Source of the DNA: Beijerinckia sp. 28-YEA-48
GTDB lineage: Bacteria; Pseudomonadota; Alphaproteobacteria; Rhizobiales; Beijerinckiaceae
DNA: 64,000 nucleotides
NCBI RefSeq assembly: GCF_900104955.1
Contig: NZ_FNSI01000001.1
Location: 3,382,001-3,446,000 of the forward strand
Direction of reading: 5' to 3'
In this document: positions 18,224-27,087 of the stretch, one piece after another
How the letters are laid out: every line of letters begins with the position of its first letter
Position numbering within the stretch: position 1 is the stretch's first letter
The notes under the pieces: generated by a model
What the model saw: only the letters and a program-made list of their open reading frames with translations
Told to the model about the DNA's origin: nothing
Database searches by the model: none
Translations under genes and position numbers: made by a program

Positions 18224-19488
18224 TTCGCCTCTCCCGTACCCACGACCTGAACCGCATCGGACCGCAGGAAGGCGGGCAGCTTTGCTCGCCCTTGCTTCAG
18301 CAACACCCACGCGCCGATGCCCAATGCGCCGACACCCGCAATCCATGTCAGCGGCGACAGGGGATTGAAAGCAATGCCCATGAGTTTCACCGCCGGCCAC
18401 ACGCCCTGCCCCGATGCGATCGAGGCACGATATTGCTCGGAACAGATCGTACCCGTCACTTCAACCAGAATGATCAGGCCGACGACAGCGAGCAGCAGAG
18501 CCGCCAGATGCACGATATCCGACAGGTTCAACGGGGCTCTATCGCCCGTCCGCACTTGGCGGACACGCTCGACAATGGCGCCGCCGATGCCTTCGGGCGC
18601 GAACAGAACGGTGACAACGAAGGCGACACCGAGATAGAACATCCAGAAATGCGAGAAGTTCGAACCGAAATAGCCAAAGCAGGTGGTGAGTACAGCACCG
18701 ATCACCGGGCCGAAGAACACGTTCGCGCCGCCGATGACCGTGTTGAGAACGACGAAGGCCGAACCGGCGCCTTGAAACAGCACCATATTGGCTGATTCAT
18801 CGGAGATCGCCAGCAGCGCGCCCGCCAGTCCCGACACCGCCGCCGACAAGGCGAAGACCAGCGTCTTGGCCTTGCGCGCGTCATAGCCCAGAAACTTCAC
18901 GCGCAGTTCGCGCTCGCGAATGCCGCGCACGATGAGGCCGAAGGGGCTGCCCTGTATCCAATACAGAAACAGCATGACCAGGATCGCCCAGACCAGCGTC
19001 AGATAATAGACCGACGTGGTGCTCTGAAAGATGAAGGGGCCCCAGTCTGAGCGGATCGAGCGCAGCCCTGACTCGCCGCCAAACAGGCCTTCCCATTTCA
19101 CAGCGATGGCGCTGACGAGTTCAGCCAGCGCCACGGTGATCATGGCGAAATAGACGCCGGTGCGGATGGTGGCGAACCAGCCGGCCACCAAGCCGAAGAT
19201 GAATCCGGCGGCCGCACCGACAAGCGGCAGCAGCGGCGTCGGGAAGACGCCGCCCCGATCGATCGCCTGCATGGCATAGATCGTCGCGAAGGTGCCGATG
19301 CCGTAATAGGCGGCGTGGCCGAAGGACGGCAGGCCCGCCTGGCCCCACAGCAGATTAAAGCCGAGAGCGAAGATCGCCGCGATCATCACCTTGATCGCCA
19401 GATTCAAACTGCCGAGATCGCCGATGAAAGGCAGCGCGATCAGCAGGCCAGCCAAGAGGGCCACAACGATATACGAGATACTTTTCAT
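18220..19488 (-). CDS. Liv-type ABC transporter permease (LivM-like)
   Basis: A 422-aa integral membrane permease. It has about ten hydrophobic segments and the family block ALGFNLLWGQAGLPSFGHAA near residue 45. The C-terminal ~110 residues after the core contain two further hydrophobic stretches, making it longer than typical LivM (~320-360 aa). It starts 2 nt after the livH stop. Inner membrane; forms the translocation path with LivH. Confidence 0.92.
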   Translation of the reverse strand: MKSISYIVVALLAGLLIALPFIGDLGSLNLAIKVMIAAIFALGFNLLWGQAGLPSFGHAAYYGIGTFATIYAMQAIDRGGVFPTPLLPLVGAAAGFIFGLVAGWFATIRTGVYFAMITVALAELVSAIAVKWEGLFGGESGLRSIRSDWGPFIFQSTTSVYYLTLVWAILVMLFLYWIQGSPFGLIVRGIRERELRVKFLGYDARKAKTLVFALSAAVSGLAGALLAISDESANMVLFQGAGSAFVVLNTVIGGANVFFGPVIGAVLTTCFGYFGSNFSHFWMFYLGVAFVVTVLFAPEGIGGAIVERVRQVRTGDRAPLNLSDIVHLAALLLAVVGLIILVEVTGTICSEQYRASIASGQGVWPAVKLMGIAFNPLSPLTWIAGVGALGIGAWVLLKQGRAKLPAFLRSDAVQVVGTGEAK

Positions 19489-19490
19489 GA

Positions 19491-20432
19491 CTATGCTCTA
19501 TCGTCGCCGGCAATGCCCTGCGGGCGGAACATCAGCACCAACAGCATGAGCAGGAATGGCAGAACGCCGGCCGAGCTGGACAGCGGCACAGCCAGAAGAT
19601 CATTCGCGGTCTTTTGCGAAACGAGGCCCAGAGTCGCCAGGATCTGGCCGAAAGTCACATCCAGATAGACCACCGCATTGACCAGGATGCCGATCAAGAG
19701 CGAGGCGATCAGCGCGCCAGCGACAGAGCCCAGGCCGCCGACCACGACGACGACGAAAACGATGACGCCGAGTTCGGTCGCCATATTCGGGCTTGTCGTA
19801 TAATAGGCGCCGCCCATGGCGCCGGCGAGCCCGGCGAGACCAGCGCCAACGGCGAACATGCCGGAGAAAATGGCGGAGACATTGTAGCCCAGCGCCCGCA
19901 CCATATCGGGATTAAGGACAGCGGCGCGCACGACGAGGCCGATACGCGTGAAGCGCAGCAGGCAGAAGATGGCCGCGAACATCACCACGGCCGTCGCGCC
20001 AATCAGCACACGGAAGAAGGGATAGGAAGCGTCGCCGATTGAGAAAGCGGCGAAGCGCAGGCTTTCGGGCACCGAATAAGCGACGGCATAGGGCCCGAAG
20101 AACAGTTTCACCAGCTCTTCAAAAGCAAAGAACAGACCGAAGGTGAGCAGCAATTCCTGCACATGGCCAAACGAGCGCACATGCCGCAACAGATAGCGCT
20201 CGCAGATAAAGCCGATCAACGCCACCCCGAGCGTGCCGATCAGAATGCCGCCCCAAAAACCGGAAACCGAGACTGCCGTGAAAGCAATATAGGCACCCAG
20301 CATGTAGAACGACGCATGGGCGAAGTTCAGAATACCCATCATGCCGAAGATGAGCGTGAGCCCGGAACTGATCATGAAGAGCAAGAGCCCGTAGATCACT
20401 CCGTTCAGCAACGCGACAGCAACCGTTTCCAT
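19491..20432 (-). CDS. Liv-type ABC transporter permease (LivH-like)
   Basis: A 313-aa integral membrane permease with the N-terminal LLNGVIYGLLLFMISSGLTL and GMMGILNFAHASFYMLGAY blocks that define LivH. The coupling region VVGGLGSVAGALIASLLIG is near the C-terminus. It lies downstream of the binding-protein gene, separated by 75 nt that hold a strong hairpin. Confidence 0.93.
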   Translation of the reverse strand: METVAVALLNGVIYGLLLFMISSGLTLIFGMMGILNFAHASFYMLGAYIAFTAVSVSGFWGGILIGTLGVALIGFICERYLLRHVRSFGHVQELLLTFGLFFAFEELVKLFFGPYAVAYSVPESLRFAAFSIGDASYPFFRVLIGATAVVMFAAIFCLLRFTRIGLVVRAAVLNPDMVRALGYNVSAIFSGMFAVGAGLAGLAGAMGGAYYTTSPNMATELGVIVFVVVVVGGLGSVAGALIASLLIGILVNAVVYLDVTFGQILATLGLVSQKTANDLLAVPLSSSAGVLPFLLMLLVLMFRPQGIAGDDRA

Positions 20433-20457
20433 ATTTTCAAGCTCCGGGAGCGTTCAG

Positions 20458-20488
20458 GCTGACGGGTATCGCAACGATACCCGTCAGC
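20458..20488 (-). promoter_or_regulatory. Intercistronic hairpin between binding-protein and livH genes
   Basis: A perfect 14-bp stem (GCTGACGGGTATCG / CGATACCCGTCAGC) with a 3-nt loop lies 20 nt after the binding-protein stop. No T run follows on the minus strand, so full termination is unlikely. Such hairpins commonly protect the upstream mRNA and raise binding-protein output over the permeases. Confidence 0.75.
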
Positions 20489-20507
20489 AGTTTCGCTCAC
20501 GCTCCGT

Positions 20508-21746
20508 TTAGGGGCGTACCATTTTGCATTCGGCGCTGACGGGCGTCGATGTTTCCGCCGCGCTCAGCAGCTTCACCGGCCGGAAGCCCATGTCGGTGCC
20601 ATCGAGCTTGTGCCGCGCATCCTTCGAGACGACCGAAACGACCAGCGGCAGCTGCAACTGATGATCTTCCGCGCGCATCGACAGCGTGCCCATCGGCCAC
20701 TCGACCTTGTTGATTTCGAGCGCCGTGATCAGCTGCTTGACGTTGACCTTGCTGCCGGCCGGCAGCGACTTCACCGCATTGGCCAGCATGGTCATGGTGA
20801 TGAGGCCATTGCTCATGAAGGCCACCGGATCGCGTCCGGTCGCCGCGTTGAACGCAGCGCGATAGGCCTCGCCCGCTTCACCACCAGCTTCCGCATTGAA
20901 AATCTGCGCGTCATGGCCACCAAGCGCAGCGGCGCCAGCACTCGCCAGATTACCTGGCTCATCCAGGAACATGCCGGCGAACTTCGTCTTCAAACCCGAA
21001 GCCGAGGCCGCCTGCAGGATCAGCAACAGATCGCTGCCGCTGCTGGCGGTGAAAACCGTGTCCGGCTTGGTGGCGCGCGCCTTTTCGATGAAGGGTGAGA
21101 AGTCACGGATCTTGAAAACGTCGTGGCGGCCCTTGCCGACCACTTCATAACCATAGGTCTTGGCGTTCTCGTCGGAGGCGGCCTCCATCTCGCGGCCCAT
21201 CGTATAGTCGGGCTGCAAGGAATAGATGCGCTCGCCCAGCGTGCCCTTTTCCTTCATCACCTTCGCCAGCGCGTTCTGGCGGATGTAGGGCGTCGTGGTG
21301 AAGCGGAACGAATAGTAGTTGCAATCCTTGCCTGTGAAATTGAGGCCTTCGGCGCCAACGATCAGCAGAACGCCCGGGTCTTCGGGATTGCGCTGGTTCC
21401 AACGCTGGACGTCGGCCAGATTTTGCGCCGCCAGGGGCGAGGTGCCGGCACCGATGAAAATCCGGGCGCCATCGGCAATGGCCTGTTTGAACCGATCGGC
21501 CGCACCCTGGGTGGTGCCGGCGTCGTCATAGAGCGTCACTTGCAGCGGATTGCCGTTCCAGCCGCCGGCGGCGTTGAACGGCTTGGCGACGAAATCCACG
21601 GTCGGCTCATACATGGCGCCGATGAACGCCAGCGGGCCGGTCTTCGGGGTCAGATAGGCGACCTTCACCGGATCGGCCTTGGCCACGCCAGCCCCCAGAG
21701 CCAGGGCAGAAACGGCCGCCAATGCGAACAGGCGTATGGATTTCAT
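20508..21746 (-). CDS. Periplasmic substrate-binding protein of the Liv-type importer
   Basis: A 412-aa type I periplasmic binding protein. A Sec signal peptide is clear: MKSIRLF, a hydrophobic Ala/Leu core and cleavage after GVAKA. Mature protein starts DPVKVAYLTPKTGPLAFIG, typical of the family. GGAGG lies 6 nt before the ATG at 21746; the ATG two codons earlier is too close to it. It is the first gene of the run SBP-livHMGF-fadJ-crotonase-hydrolase. Its ligand is probably the acid degraded by the enzymes encoded downstream, which argues against ordinary branched-chain amino acids. Confidence 0.92.
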   Translation of the reverse strand: MKSIRLFALAAVSALALGAGVAKADPVKVAYLTPKTGPLAFIGAMYEPTVDFVAKPFNAAGGWNGNPLQVTLYDDAGTTQGAADRFKQAIADGARIFIGAGTSPLAAQNLADVQRWNQRNPEDPGVLLIVGAEGLNFTGKDCNYYSFRFTTTPYIRQNALAKVMKEKGTLGERIYSLQPDYTMGREMEAASDENAKTYGYEVVGKGRHDVFKIRDFSPFIEKARATKPDTVFTASSGSDLLLILQAASASGLKTKFAGMFLDEPGNLASAGAAALGGHDAQIFNAEAGGEAGEAYRAAFNAATGRDPVAFMSNGLITMTMLANAVKSLPAGSKVNVKQLITALEINKVEWPMGTLSMRAEDHQLQLPLVVSVVSKDARHKLDGTDMGFRPVKLLSAAETSTPVSAECKMVRP

Positions 21747-21863
21747 CAACATCCTCCACTGGTTAGGCCGGGGGCGAGTCCAACCCCTCTTCGGACAGCT
21801 AGCCAGTGCTCCGGAATTTGAATTCCGGGCAGGCCTTGCTCGATACCCGGCAAAAGCGGCGGC

Positions 21864-21905
21864 AAACTAGGAAGGGAGAGCCTTTATGTCAATAATATAC
21901 TTTTT
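21864..21905 (-). promoter_or_regulatory. Promoter and shared regulon element before the importer operon
   Basis: On the minus strand a -35 TTGACA (21892-21887), a 17-nt spacer and -10 TAGTTT (21869-21864) are readable. The -35 is embedded in the 13-nt core GTATATTATTGAC (21900-21888), identical to that before the aldo/keto reductase operon. Overlap of operator and -35 fits repression by the GntR-type regulator. Confidence 0.65.
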
Positions 21906-21999
21906 ACATTTTTCGGAAATCTAAACGGCCGCGGGTGGCCGCGCGCGTGCCCCAAAGCCAAGGCGATGCCGATCGCCAGATTGACATCAGCGGGCGAGC

Positions 22000-22956
22000 T
22001 TATCGCGCGTTCGAACGCGTAGGAGCCCGCGGACGCTCCGCCTCCAAATGTTCGAGCACATAGTTCTTCAAGATCTCGGCGGCCGGCAGCAAATTGGCCT
22101 TCGACCAGATCAGGCCGATCGGCGTGCCGACATGGAACGGCGGCAGTGGCAAGATGTGCATGGACAAACGTTCCGCCCAATGCTGAACGACGGACTGCGG
22201 TGCGATCGACACGAAGGATCCGGAACTGAGCAACTGCGATATGAGGGAAATAGACTTTGTATCGATCCTGTTGGCGGGCAGATCGAAGCCTTGACGCGAC
22301 AGATAATCAGCCAACGCGTCACGTGCCGGCGTTCCCGCGAGAGGTAGAATCCAAGCGCTTTGCATCATATCCGCCCAGGTGAGCTTGCGCTTTCGGCTCA
22401 GCGGATGATTGGGGCTCGCCACCACACGCACCGGTTCATTGACAATGCCGACGCTGCCAAAGCTCCGATCCAGCGCCACTTGCCCGATACGTCCGAAGAC
22501 GAGATCAACCGTGCCGTTGCGCAGATCATCGATAAGATCGGGCAGCACGCCCTCGACCACGCGAATGACGATGCCTGGATAATCGCGTTTGGCTTTTGCA
22601 AGAGTCTCGGCAATGAACAACTGGCCGGAGACGACGTGAAGGCCGATCACCACCGTCCCCTGCACGCCGCTGCGCAAATCCTGCATGACGCCGTCGAAGG
22701 CATCGAATTCCGCAGTGATGCGCCTGGCGAAGGCAATCAGCCGGACGCCTGGCTCGGTCGGCACCCAGCGGGTCCGCTCCCGCCGGAAGACCGGCACGCC
22801 CAGAATGGCGTTCACCTCAGCCAGCGATTTGGAAACGGCGGCCTCGCTGATGTGCAGCCGATCGGCGGCCAGATTCAACCGACCCAGTTCCGACACGGCC
22901 AGAACGTGCCGCAGCTGCCTGAGCTTCAGCCGGTCGCGAATGCTGACATGATCCAA
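22000..22956 (-). CDS. LysR-type transcriptional regulator
   Basis: A 318-aa LysR-type regulator. The N-terminal HTH is LRQLRHVLAVSELGRLNLAAD, with ISEAAVSKSLAEVNAILG. The effector domain has GTVVIGLHVVSGQLF and continues to about residue 300; the tail is Arg-rich. It is divergent from the M20 amidohydrolase and Bug-protein genes, separated by about 110 bp, so it likely controls them and itself. It looks closest to GbpR/PcaQ-type regulators; the effector is unknown. Confidence 0.9.
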   Translation of the reverse strand: MDHVSIRDRLKLRQLRHVLAVSELGRLNLAADRLHISEAAVSKSLAEVNAILGVPVFRRERTRWVPTEPGVRLIAFARRITAEFDAFDGVMQDLRSGVQGTVVIGLHVVSGQLFIAETLAKAKRDYPGIVIRVVEGVLPDLIDDLRNGTVDLVFGRIGQVALDRSFGSVGIVNEPVRVVASPNHPLSRKRKLTWADMMQSAWILPLAGTPARDALADYLSRQGFDLPANRIDTKSISLISQLLSSGSFVSIAPQSVVQHWAERLSMHILPLPPFHVGTPIGLIWSKANLLPAAEILKNYVLEHLEAERPRAPTRSNAR

Positions 22957-22978
22957 AGGACTCTCCGGCCACTAACTT

Positions 22979-23025
22979 AACCAAATGGTTGATTTGGGCG
23001 TAGCATAATTCACTTGTCTGCAAGT
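22979..23025. promoter_or_regulatory. Divergent LysR/amidohydrolase control region
   Basis: Two short inverted repeats are present: AACCA-N2-TGGTT at 22979-22990 and ACTTG-N4-CAAGT at 23012-23025. Either could be the LysR binding site, but no clean T-N11-A box with a palindrome stands out. Confidence 0.35.
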
Positions 23026-23066
23026 TCAACAGCCCCCTCAATATCCGCCATCTGAAAAAGAATGGT

Positions 23067-24503
23067 GTGTCGCAGGCGATGACAAATATTCCCGAGATCT
23101 GGAACCTGGTGGACCACAAGCAGGAGCGCCTGACCGCTCTCTCCGACCAAGTTTGGGACACCCCCGAGATCTGCTTCGAGGAGGTCAAGTCGGCGGCGGC
23201 CCATGTGGCGGAGCTGGAAGCCCAGGGCTTTCGCGTCAGCCCAGGCTGCGCCGGCATACCGACAGCCCTCATGGGCGAAGCCGGCAGCGGCGGCCCTGTC
23301 ATCGCTTTTCTGGGCGAGTTCGATGCTCTGCCCGATCTCAGCCAGAAGGCCGGTGTCGCCAGGCAAACCCCGCTCGCCACCGGAGAAAAAGGTCACGGCT
23401 GCGGCCACAATCTGCTTGGCGCCGGCGCCCTGCTGGCAGCAACCGCCGTGAAAGATTGGCTGGCGGCGAACGGCCTGCCCGGCACGGTACGCTACTATGG
23501 CTGCCCGGCTGAGGAAGGCGGCGCGGCGAAAGTCTTCATGGTGAAGGCCGGGCTCTTCGACGATGTCGATATCGCGCTTTCCTGGCATCCGGGCTGCTTC
23601 GCCGATGTCATGTCGCGTAGCTGGCTCGCCAATGCGCGCTTTGATTTCACCTTCACCGGCCGCGCCTCCCATGCTGGTGCGGCCCCGCATCTTGGCCGCA
23701 GCGCGCTTGATGCGGTCGAGCTGATGAATGTCGGCGTGAACTATATGCGCGAGCATATGCCGAGCGATGCGCGCATTCACTATGCGCTGATCGATGGCGG
23801 TGGTGTCGCGCCCAATGTAGTGCAGCGGCGCGCCAAGGTCCGCTATGCCATCCGCGCCAGCTCCCTCTCCGAGCTGTTGCCGTTGATCGAGCGCGTCAAA
23901 GCCGTGGCGCAAGGCGCGGCGCTGATGACGGAGACACAAGTGCAGATCGATCTCATCAGCGGCGTCGCCAATCTCATCCACACGCCCTCGCTCAACGATC
24001 TGATGCGCCGCAAGCTCGATGAACTCGGAGCCCCCGCATTCGACGCGGCGGATATGGCCTTTGCCCAGGAGATACAGGCGACCCTCGACGAGGCCGATAT
24101 CGCCAATACATGCGCGCAATATGGCCTTGAACCCGACGAGAGCCGGCCGCTCGGCGATATTCTTATCCCGAAGGGCATCGCTCCTTCAACGCCAATGATG
24201 GTGTCTGGCGACATTTCGGATGTGAGCTGGGTTGTGCCCACGGCGCAGCTGTTTGGCGCGACATTTGCTGTGGGAACGCAATTCCACACCTGGCAGCTGG
24301 TCGCCCAAGGCAAGAGCCCTGCGGCGCATAAGGGCATGGTTCATGCCGCCAAAGTGATGGCGGCAACGGCAATCGAACTGTTTCGCGACAACGAGTTGGT
24401 GAAACAAGCGAAGGCCGAACATGGCAAACGGGCCGGCAAAGCGCGCTACCGCAGCCCGATGCCAGACGACATCAGGCCGCCGATCGACATGTCGGCGCAA
24501 TAG
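23067..24503 (+). CDS. M20-family amidohydrolase (AbgB-like)
   Basis: A 478-aa metal-dependent amidohydrolase, longer than the usual ~390-aa M20D enzymes and close in layout to AbgB of the p-aminobenzoyl-glutamate hydrolase. Metal-binding motifs are GHGCGHN, the CPAEEGG Glu pair, and SWHPG. The dimerisation domain begins near TGRASHAGAAPHLGRSA. It has no signal peptide. The start is uncertain: GTG 23067 or ATG 23079, neither with a strong ribosome site. It probably cleaves an amide of an aminoacyl or aromatic conjugate. The Bug-type binding protein gene follows. Confidence 0.88.
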   Translation: MSQAMTNIPEIWNLVDHKQERLTALSDQVWDTPEICFEEVKSAAAHVAELEAQGFRVSPGCAGIPTALMGEAGSGGPVIAFLGEFDALPDLSQKAGVARQTPLATGEKGHGCGHNLLGAGALLAATAVKDWLAANGLPGTVRYYGCPAEEGGAAKVFMVKAGLFDDVDIALSWHPGCFADVMSRSWLANARFDFTFTGRASHAGAAPHLGRSALDAVELMNVGVNYMREHMPSDARIHYALIDGGGVAPNVVQRRAKVRYAIRASSLSELLPLIERVKAVAQGAALMTETQVQIDLISGVANLIHTPSLNDLMRRKLDELGAPAFDAADMAFAQEIQATLDEADIANTCAQYGLEPDESRPLGDILIPKGIAPSTPMMVSGDISDVSWVVPTAQLFGATFAVGTQFHTWQLVAQGKSPAAHKGMVHAAKVMAATAIELFRDNELVKQAKAEHGKRAGKARYRSPMPDDIRPPIDMSAQ

Positions 24504-24540
24504 AAAATATCTCAGGCGGGGACCCGAGAGACAATCACCA

Positions 24541-24560
24541 GCGCGGCTTCAAAGCCGCGC
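24541..24560 (+). repeat. Small palindrome before the Bug-protein gene
   Basis: GCGCGGCTT-CA-AAGCCGCGC is a perfect 9-bp hairpin ending 4 nt before the AAGGAG site of the next gene. It resembles the palindrome at 26277-26305 (GCGCGG, TCAA, CCGCGC). It may stabilise mRNA or be one of a family of small dispersed elements. Confidence 0.55.
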
Positions 24561-24576
24561 ATAAAGGAGACATGCG

Positions 24577-25578
24577 ATGAAGCGTATCTTGGGGGCCACG
24601 GCTTTCGTCTCAACTTTTGCTTTGGCGGCGCTGGCACAAGCTCTAAGCGCAAGCACGGCCTCCGCCAGCGAGACCTATCCTGACCGGCCGATCCGCTGGG
24701 TCGTGCCCTATCCTGCTGGCGCGCCGACCGACACGGTAGCGCGCAAACTCGCCGACGCCATATCGAAAAAGACTGGCTGGAAATTCTTCATCGAGAACAA
24801 GACCGGTGCGGCCGGAACGATTGGCGCCGCCGATGTCGCCAGGTCTCCCGGCGACGGCTATTCCTTTCTCGTCTCCACCGGCGATGCGCTGGTCGCCAAT
24901 GCGGTCTCGATGAAATCGGTGACCTACAATCCGAGAAAAGATTTTGCTCTGGTCAGCCAGATCGCGTCCGCCGGCTATGTGATGCTCGTGGGACCGCAGC
25001 TCGGCGTGAACACGCTCAGCGAATTGATCGCAAAGGTCCGCTCCACACCGGCGGGCTGGAATGTCGGCGTCACCGGCCCGGCTTCACCACAAAACCTGAT
25101 CACCCGAGCGTTGGCGAAGAAGACCGGCATTTTGTTGAACACCGTGCCCTATCAGGGATCAGCCCCGGCGGTGCAGGATGTTTTGAGCGGGAACGTCGAG
25201 ATCACCTACACAGGCGCCATTCTCGCCGCGCCCTTTGTCGAGACCAAGAAGCTCGTCGCCATCGCCACGAACGGGCCCACTCGTTCGGCGCTGCTTCCCG
25301 ATGTGCCGACCTTCGCCGAACTCGGCTTCTCCGATCCGGTTTTCATGGCGCCGACCTGGCTCGGCATAGCGGCGCCAGCGAAAACATCGCCAGATATCAT
25401 CACGCGCATGGCGCGCATGGTCAAAGACGCGATGGCGGAGCCGGAACTCGATGCTTTCGTCAAAGGACAGGGATTTGACGTGATCGCCAACACGCCGGAC
25501 GAATTTCGAGCGGCTTTTGAGCGCGAATTCGAAACCATTCCGGCCTTGATCAAGGACGCGCTCGGCGGCACCAACTGA
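24577..25578 (+). CDS. Bug/TctC-family periplasmic binding protein
   Basis: A 333-aa extracytoplasmic solute receptor of the tripartite tricarboxylate transporter family. The signal peptide runs to about residue 30 (hydrophobic core VSTFALAALAQAL, cleavage near ASASE). Mature N-terminus YPDRPIRWVVPYPAGAPTD and KTGAAGTIGAADVARSPGDG are hallmark motifs. AAAGGAG precedes the ATG. No TctA/TctB membrane genes are nearby, as is common for orphan Bug proteins. It likely binds the substrate or product of the amidohydrolase encoded upstream. Confidence 0.92.
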   Translation: MKRILGATAFVSTFALAALAQALSASTASASETYPDRPIRWVVPYPAGAPTDTVARKLADAISKKTGWKFFIENKTGAAGTIGAADVARSPGDGYSFLVSTGDALVANAVSMKSVTYNPRKDFALVSQIASAGYVMLVGPQLGVNTLSELIAKVRSTPAGWNVGVTGPASPQNLITRALAKKTGILLNTVPYQGSAPAVQDVLSGNVEITYTGAILAAPFVETKKLVAIATNGPTRSALLPDVPTFAELGFSDPVFMAPTWLGIAAPAKTSPDIITRMARMVKDAMAEPELDAFVKGQGFDVIANTPDEFRAAFEREFETIPALIKDALGGTN

Positions 25579-25594
25579 TCGCACGATATGAGAA

Positions 25595-25628
25595 GCCCGC
25601 CTCTCCTCAACGAGGAAGAGAGGCGGGC
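25595..25628. terminator. Bidirectional terminator between convergent genes
   Basis: GCCCGCCTCTC and GAGAGGCGGGC form an 11-bp perfect stem with a 12-nt loop, lying 16 nt after the Bug-protein stop and just after the convergent wrbA stop. There is only a weak T tract on either strand, but position and strength suggest termination in both directions. Confidence 0.65.
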
Positions 25629-25635
25629 GAAACGT

Positions 25636-26235
25636 TTAGCCGAACAGTTTCTTCGCCACTTCGGCGACCTGACGGCCCTGATAGCGGGCGCCTTCAAGCT
25701 CGACTTCGGAGGGCTGACGAGAGCCGTCACCACCGGTGATGGTGGTTGCGCCATAGGGCGCGCCGCCGACGACTTCATCGAGTTTCATCTGGCCGGCATA
25801 GCCATAGTTGAGACCAACGATCACCAGACCGAAATGCAAGAGGTTGGTGATGATGGAGAACAGGGTCGTCTCCTGGCCGCCATGCTGGGTGGCCGTCGAG
25901 GTGAAGGCAGCGCCAACCTTGCCATGCAAAGCGCCCTTCGCCCAAAGGCCACCGGCCTGATCGAGGAAGTTCGCCATTTGCGATGCCATGCGGCCAAAGC
26001 GCGTGCCGGTACCGATGATGATCGCATCATAATTGGCGAGATCGTCGATGGTGGCGACCGGCGCCTTCTGATCAAGCTTGTAATAGGATTTCTTGGCGAT
26101 TTCTTCCGGTACCAGTTCCGGGACGCGCTTGATGTCGACGGTCGCCCCCGTGGCGCGCGCGCCTTCCGCGACGGCTTCCGCCATCTTCTCGATATGACCG
26201 TAAGCCGAATAATAAAGCACCAGAACTTTCGCCAT
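25636..26235 (-). CDS. wrbA: WrbA-type NAD(P)H:quinone oxidoreductase
   Basis: A 199-aa flavodoxin-like FMN enzyme that reduces quinones by two electrons. The phosphate loop is [56 protein letters not shown] and [19 protein letters not shown] are all WrbA signatures. The ATG at 26235 has GGAG 6 nt upstream; the longer in-frame start at 26271 does not. The usual role is protection against quinone/electrophile stress. It lies downstream of the pirin gene, from which it is separated by a terminator. Confidence 0.95.
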   Translation of the reverse strand: MAKVLVLYYSAYGHIEKMAEAVAEGARATGATVDIKRVPELVPEEIAKKSYYKLDQKAPVATIDDLANYDAIIIGTGTRFGRMASQMANFLDQAGGLWAKGALHGKVGAAFTSTATQHGGQETTLFSIITNLLHFGLVIVGLNYGYAGQMKLDEVVGGAPYGATTITGGDGSRQPSEVELEGARYQGRQVAEVAKKLFG

Positions 26236-26276
26236 GAGAGGCTCCTTTTGGATTGTGAAGGGGGATTGCAAAAAGC

Positions 26277-26305
26277 GTCATGCGCGGTTCAAGACCGCGC
26301 ATGAC
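26277..26305 (-). terminator. Terminator between pirin and wrbA
   Basis: A 12-bp perfect stem (GTCATGCGCGGT / ACCGCGCATGAC) with a 5-nt loop follows the pirin stop on the minus strand. The strand continues GCTTTTTGC, giving a run of five T. An intrinsic terminator for pirin, built from the same type of palindrome as at 24541. Confidence 0.75.
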
Positions 26306-26316
26306 AAAGGCTTGTG

Positions 26317-27012
26317 TTAAGCGGCGTCGACGAGGACGAGCTCGCTGTCCTCGATGGCTGTGACGCGCACGAGGTTTTCGTTGGCGATCGCCGCACCATC
26401 ACGAGTGCCGATACGCACGCCATTCACTTCGACCGCGCCGCTCGCCGGAACGAGATAGCCATAGCGGCCATTCAGGTCATATTCGGCGCTCTCGCCTTTC
26501 TTCAGCGTCGCGCCCAGGACACGGGCATCGGCCCTGATCGGCAGGGCTTCATCATCGCCCGCGATGCCGCTCGCCAGTGTGACGAAGCGGCCAGCATTGT
26601 CGCCCTTCGGGAAGCGCTTGGCGCCCCAGGAGGGTTCGCCGCCCTGGCGGGTCGGGACGATCCAGATCTGGAAGATCTTGGTCGTCACCGGCTCGAGATT
26701 ATATTCGGCATGGCGGATGCCCGTGCCGGCGCTCATCACCTGGACGTCGCCAGCCTGGGTGCGGCCCTTGTTGCCCAGATTGTCCTGGTGCGTGATGGCG
26801 CCCTCGCGGACATAGGTGATGATTTCCATATTGGCGTGCGGATGCGGCGGGAAGCCCGAGTTGGGGGCGATCTCGTCGTCGTTCCAAACGCGCAAGGCGC
26901 CATGGTTGACGCGATCCGGATCATACTGATCGCCAAACGAAAAGTGATGCTTGGCCTTGAGCCAACCGTGGTCGGCGTTGAGCAGGTGGTCGAACGGGCG
27001 TGTCTCAATCAT
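26317..27012 (-). CDS. Pirin-family protein
   Basis: A 231-aa bicupin. The metal-binding motifs of pirins are present in the N-terminal cupin: PPHPHANMEIITY (two His) and GTGIRHAEYN (His, Glu). The start is taken at ATG 27012 (MIETRPFDHLL) with GAGG upstream. Some bacterial pirins have quercetinase activity. Divergent from a LysR gene, with a palindrome between them, so LysR control is likely. Confidence 0.93.
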   Translation of the reverse strand: MIETRPFDHLLNADHGWLKAKHHFSFGDQYDPDRVNHGALRVWNDDEIAPNSGFPPHPHANMEIITYVREGAITHQDNLGNKGRTQAGDVQVMSAGTGIRHAEYNLEPVTTKIFQIWIVPTRQGGEPSWGAKRFPKGDNAGRFVTLASGIAGDDEALPIRADARVLGATLKKGESAEYDLNGRYGYLVPASGAVEVNGVRIGTRDGAAIANENLVRVTAIEDSELVLVDAA

Positions 27013-27087
27013 TGCTGTCGTTCCCTCGGGTCCCAAAGGGGTCCCTCGTTGCCCCAAGACTTAGGCCCAATCGCGTGGTATAAAAAT

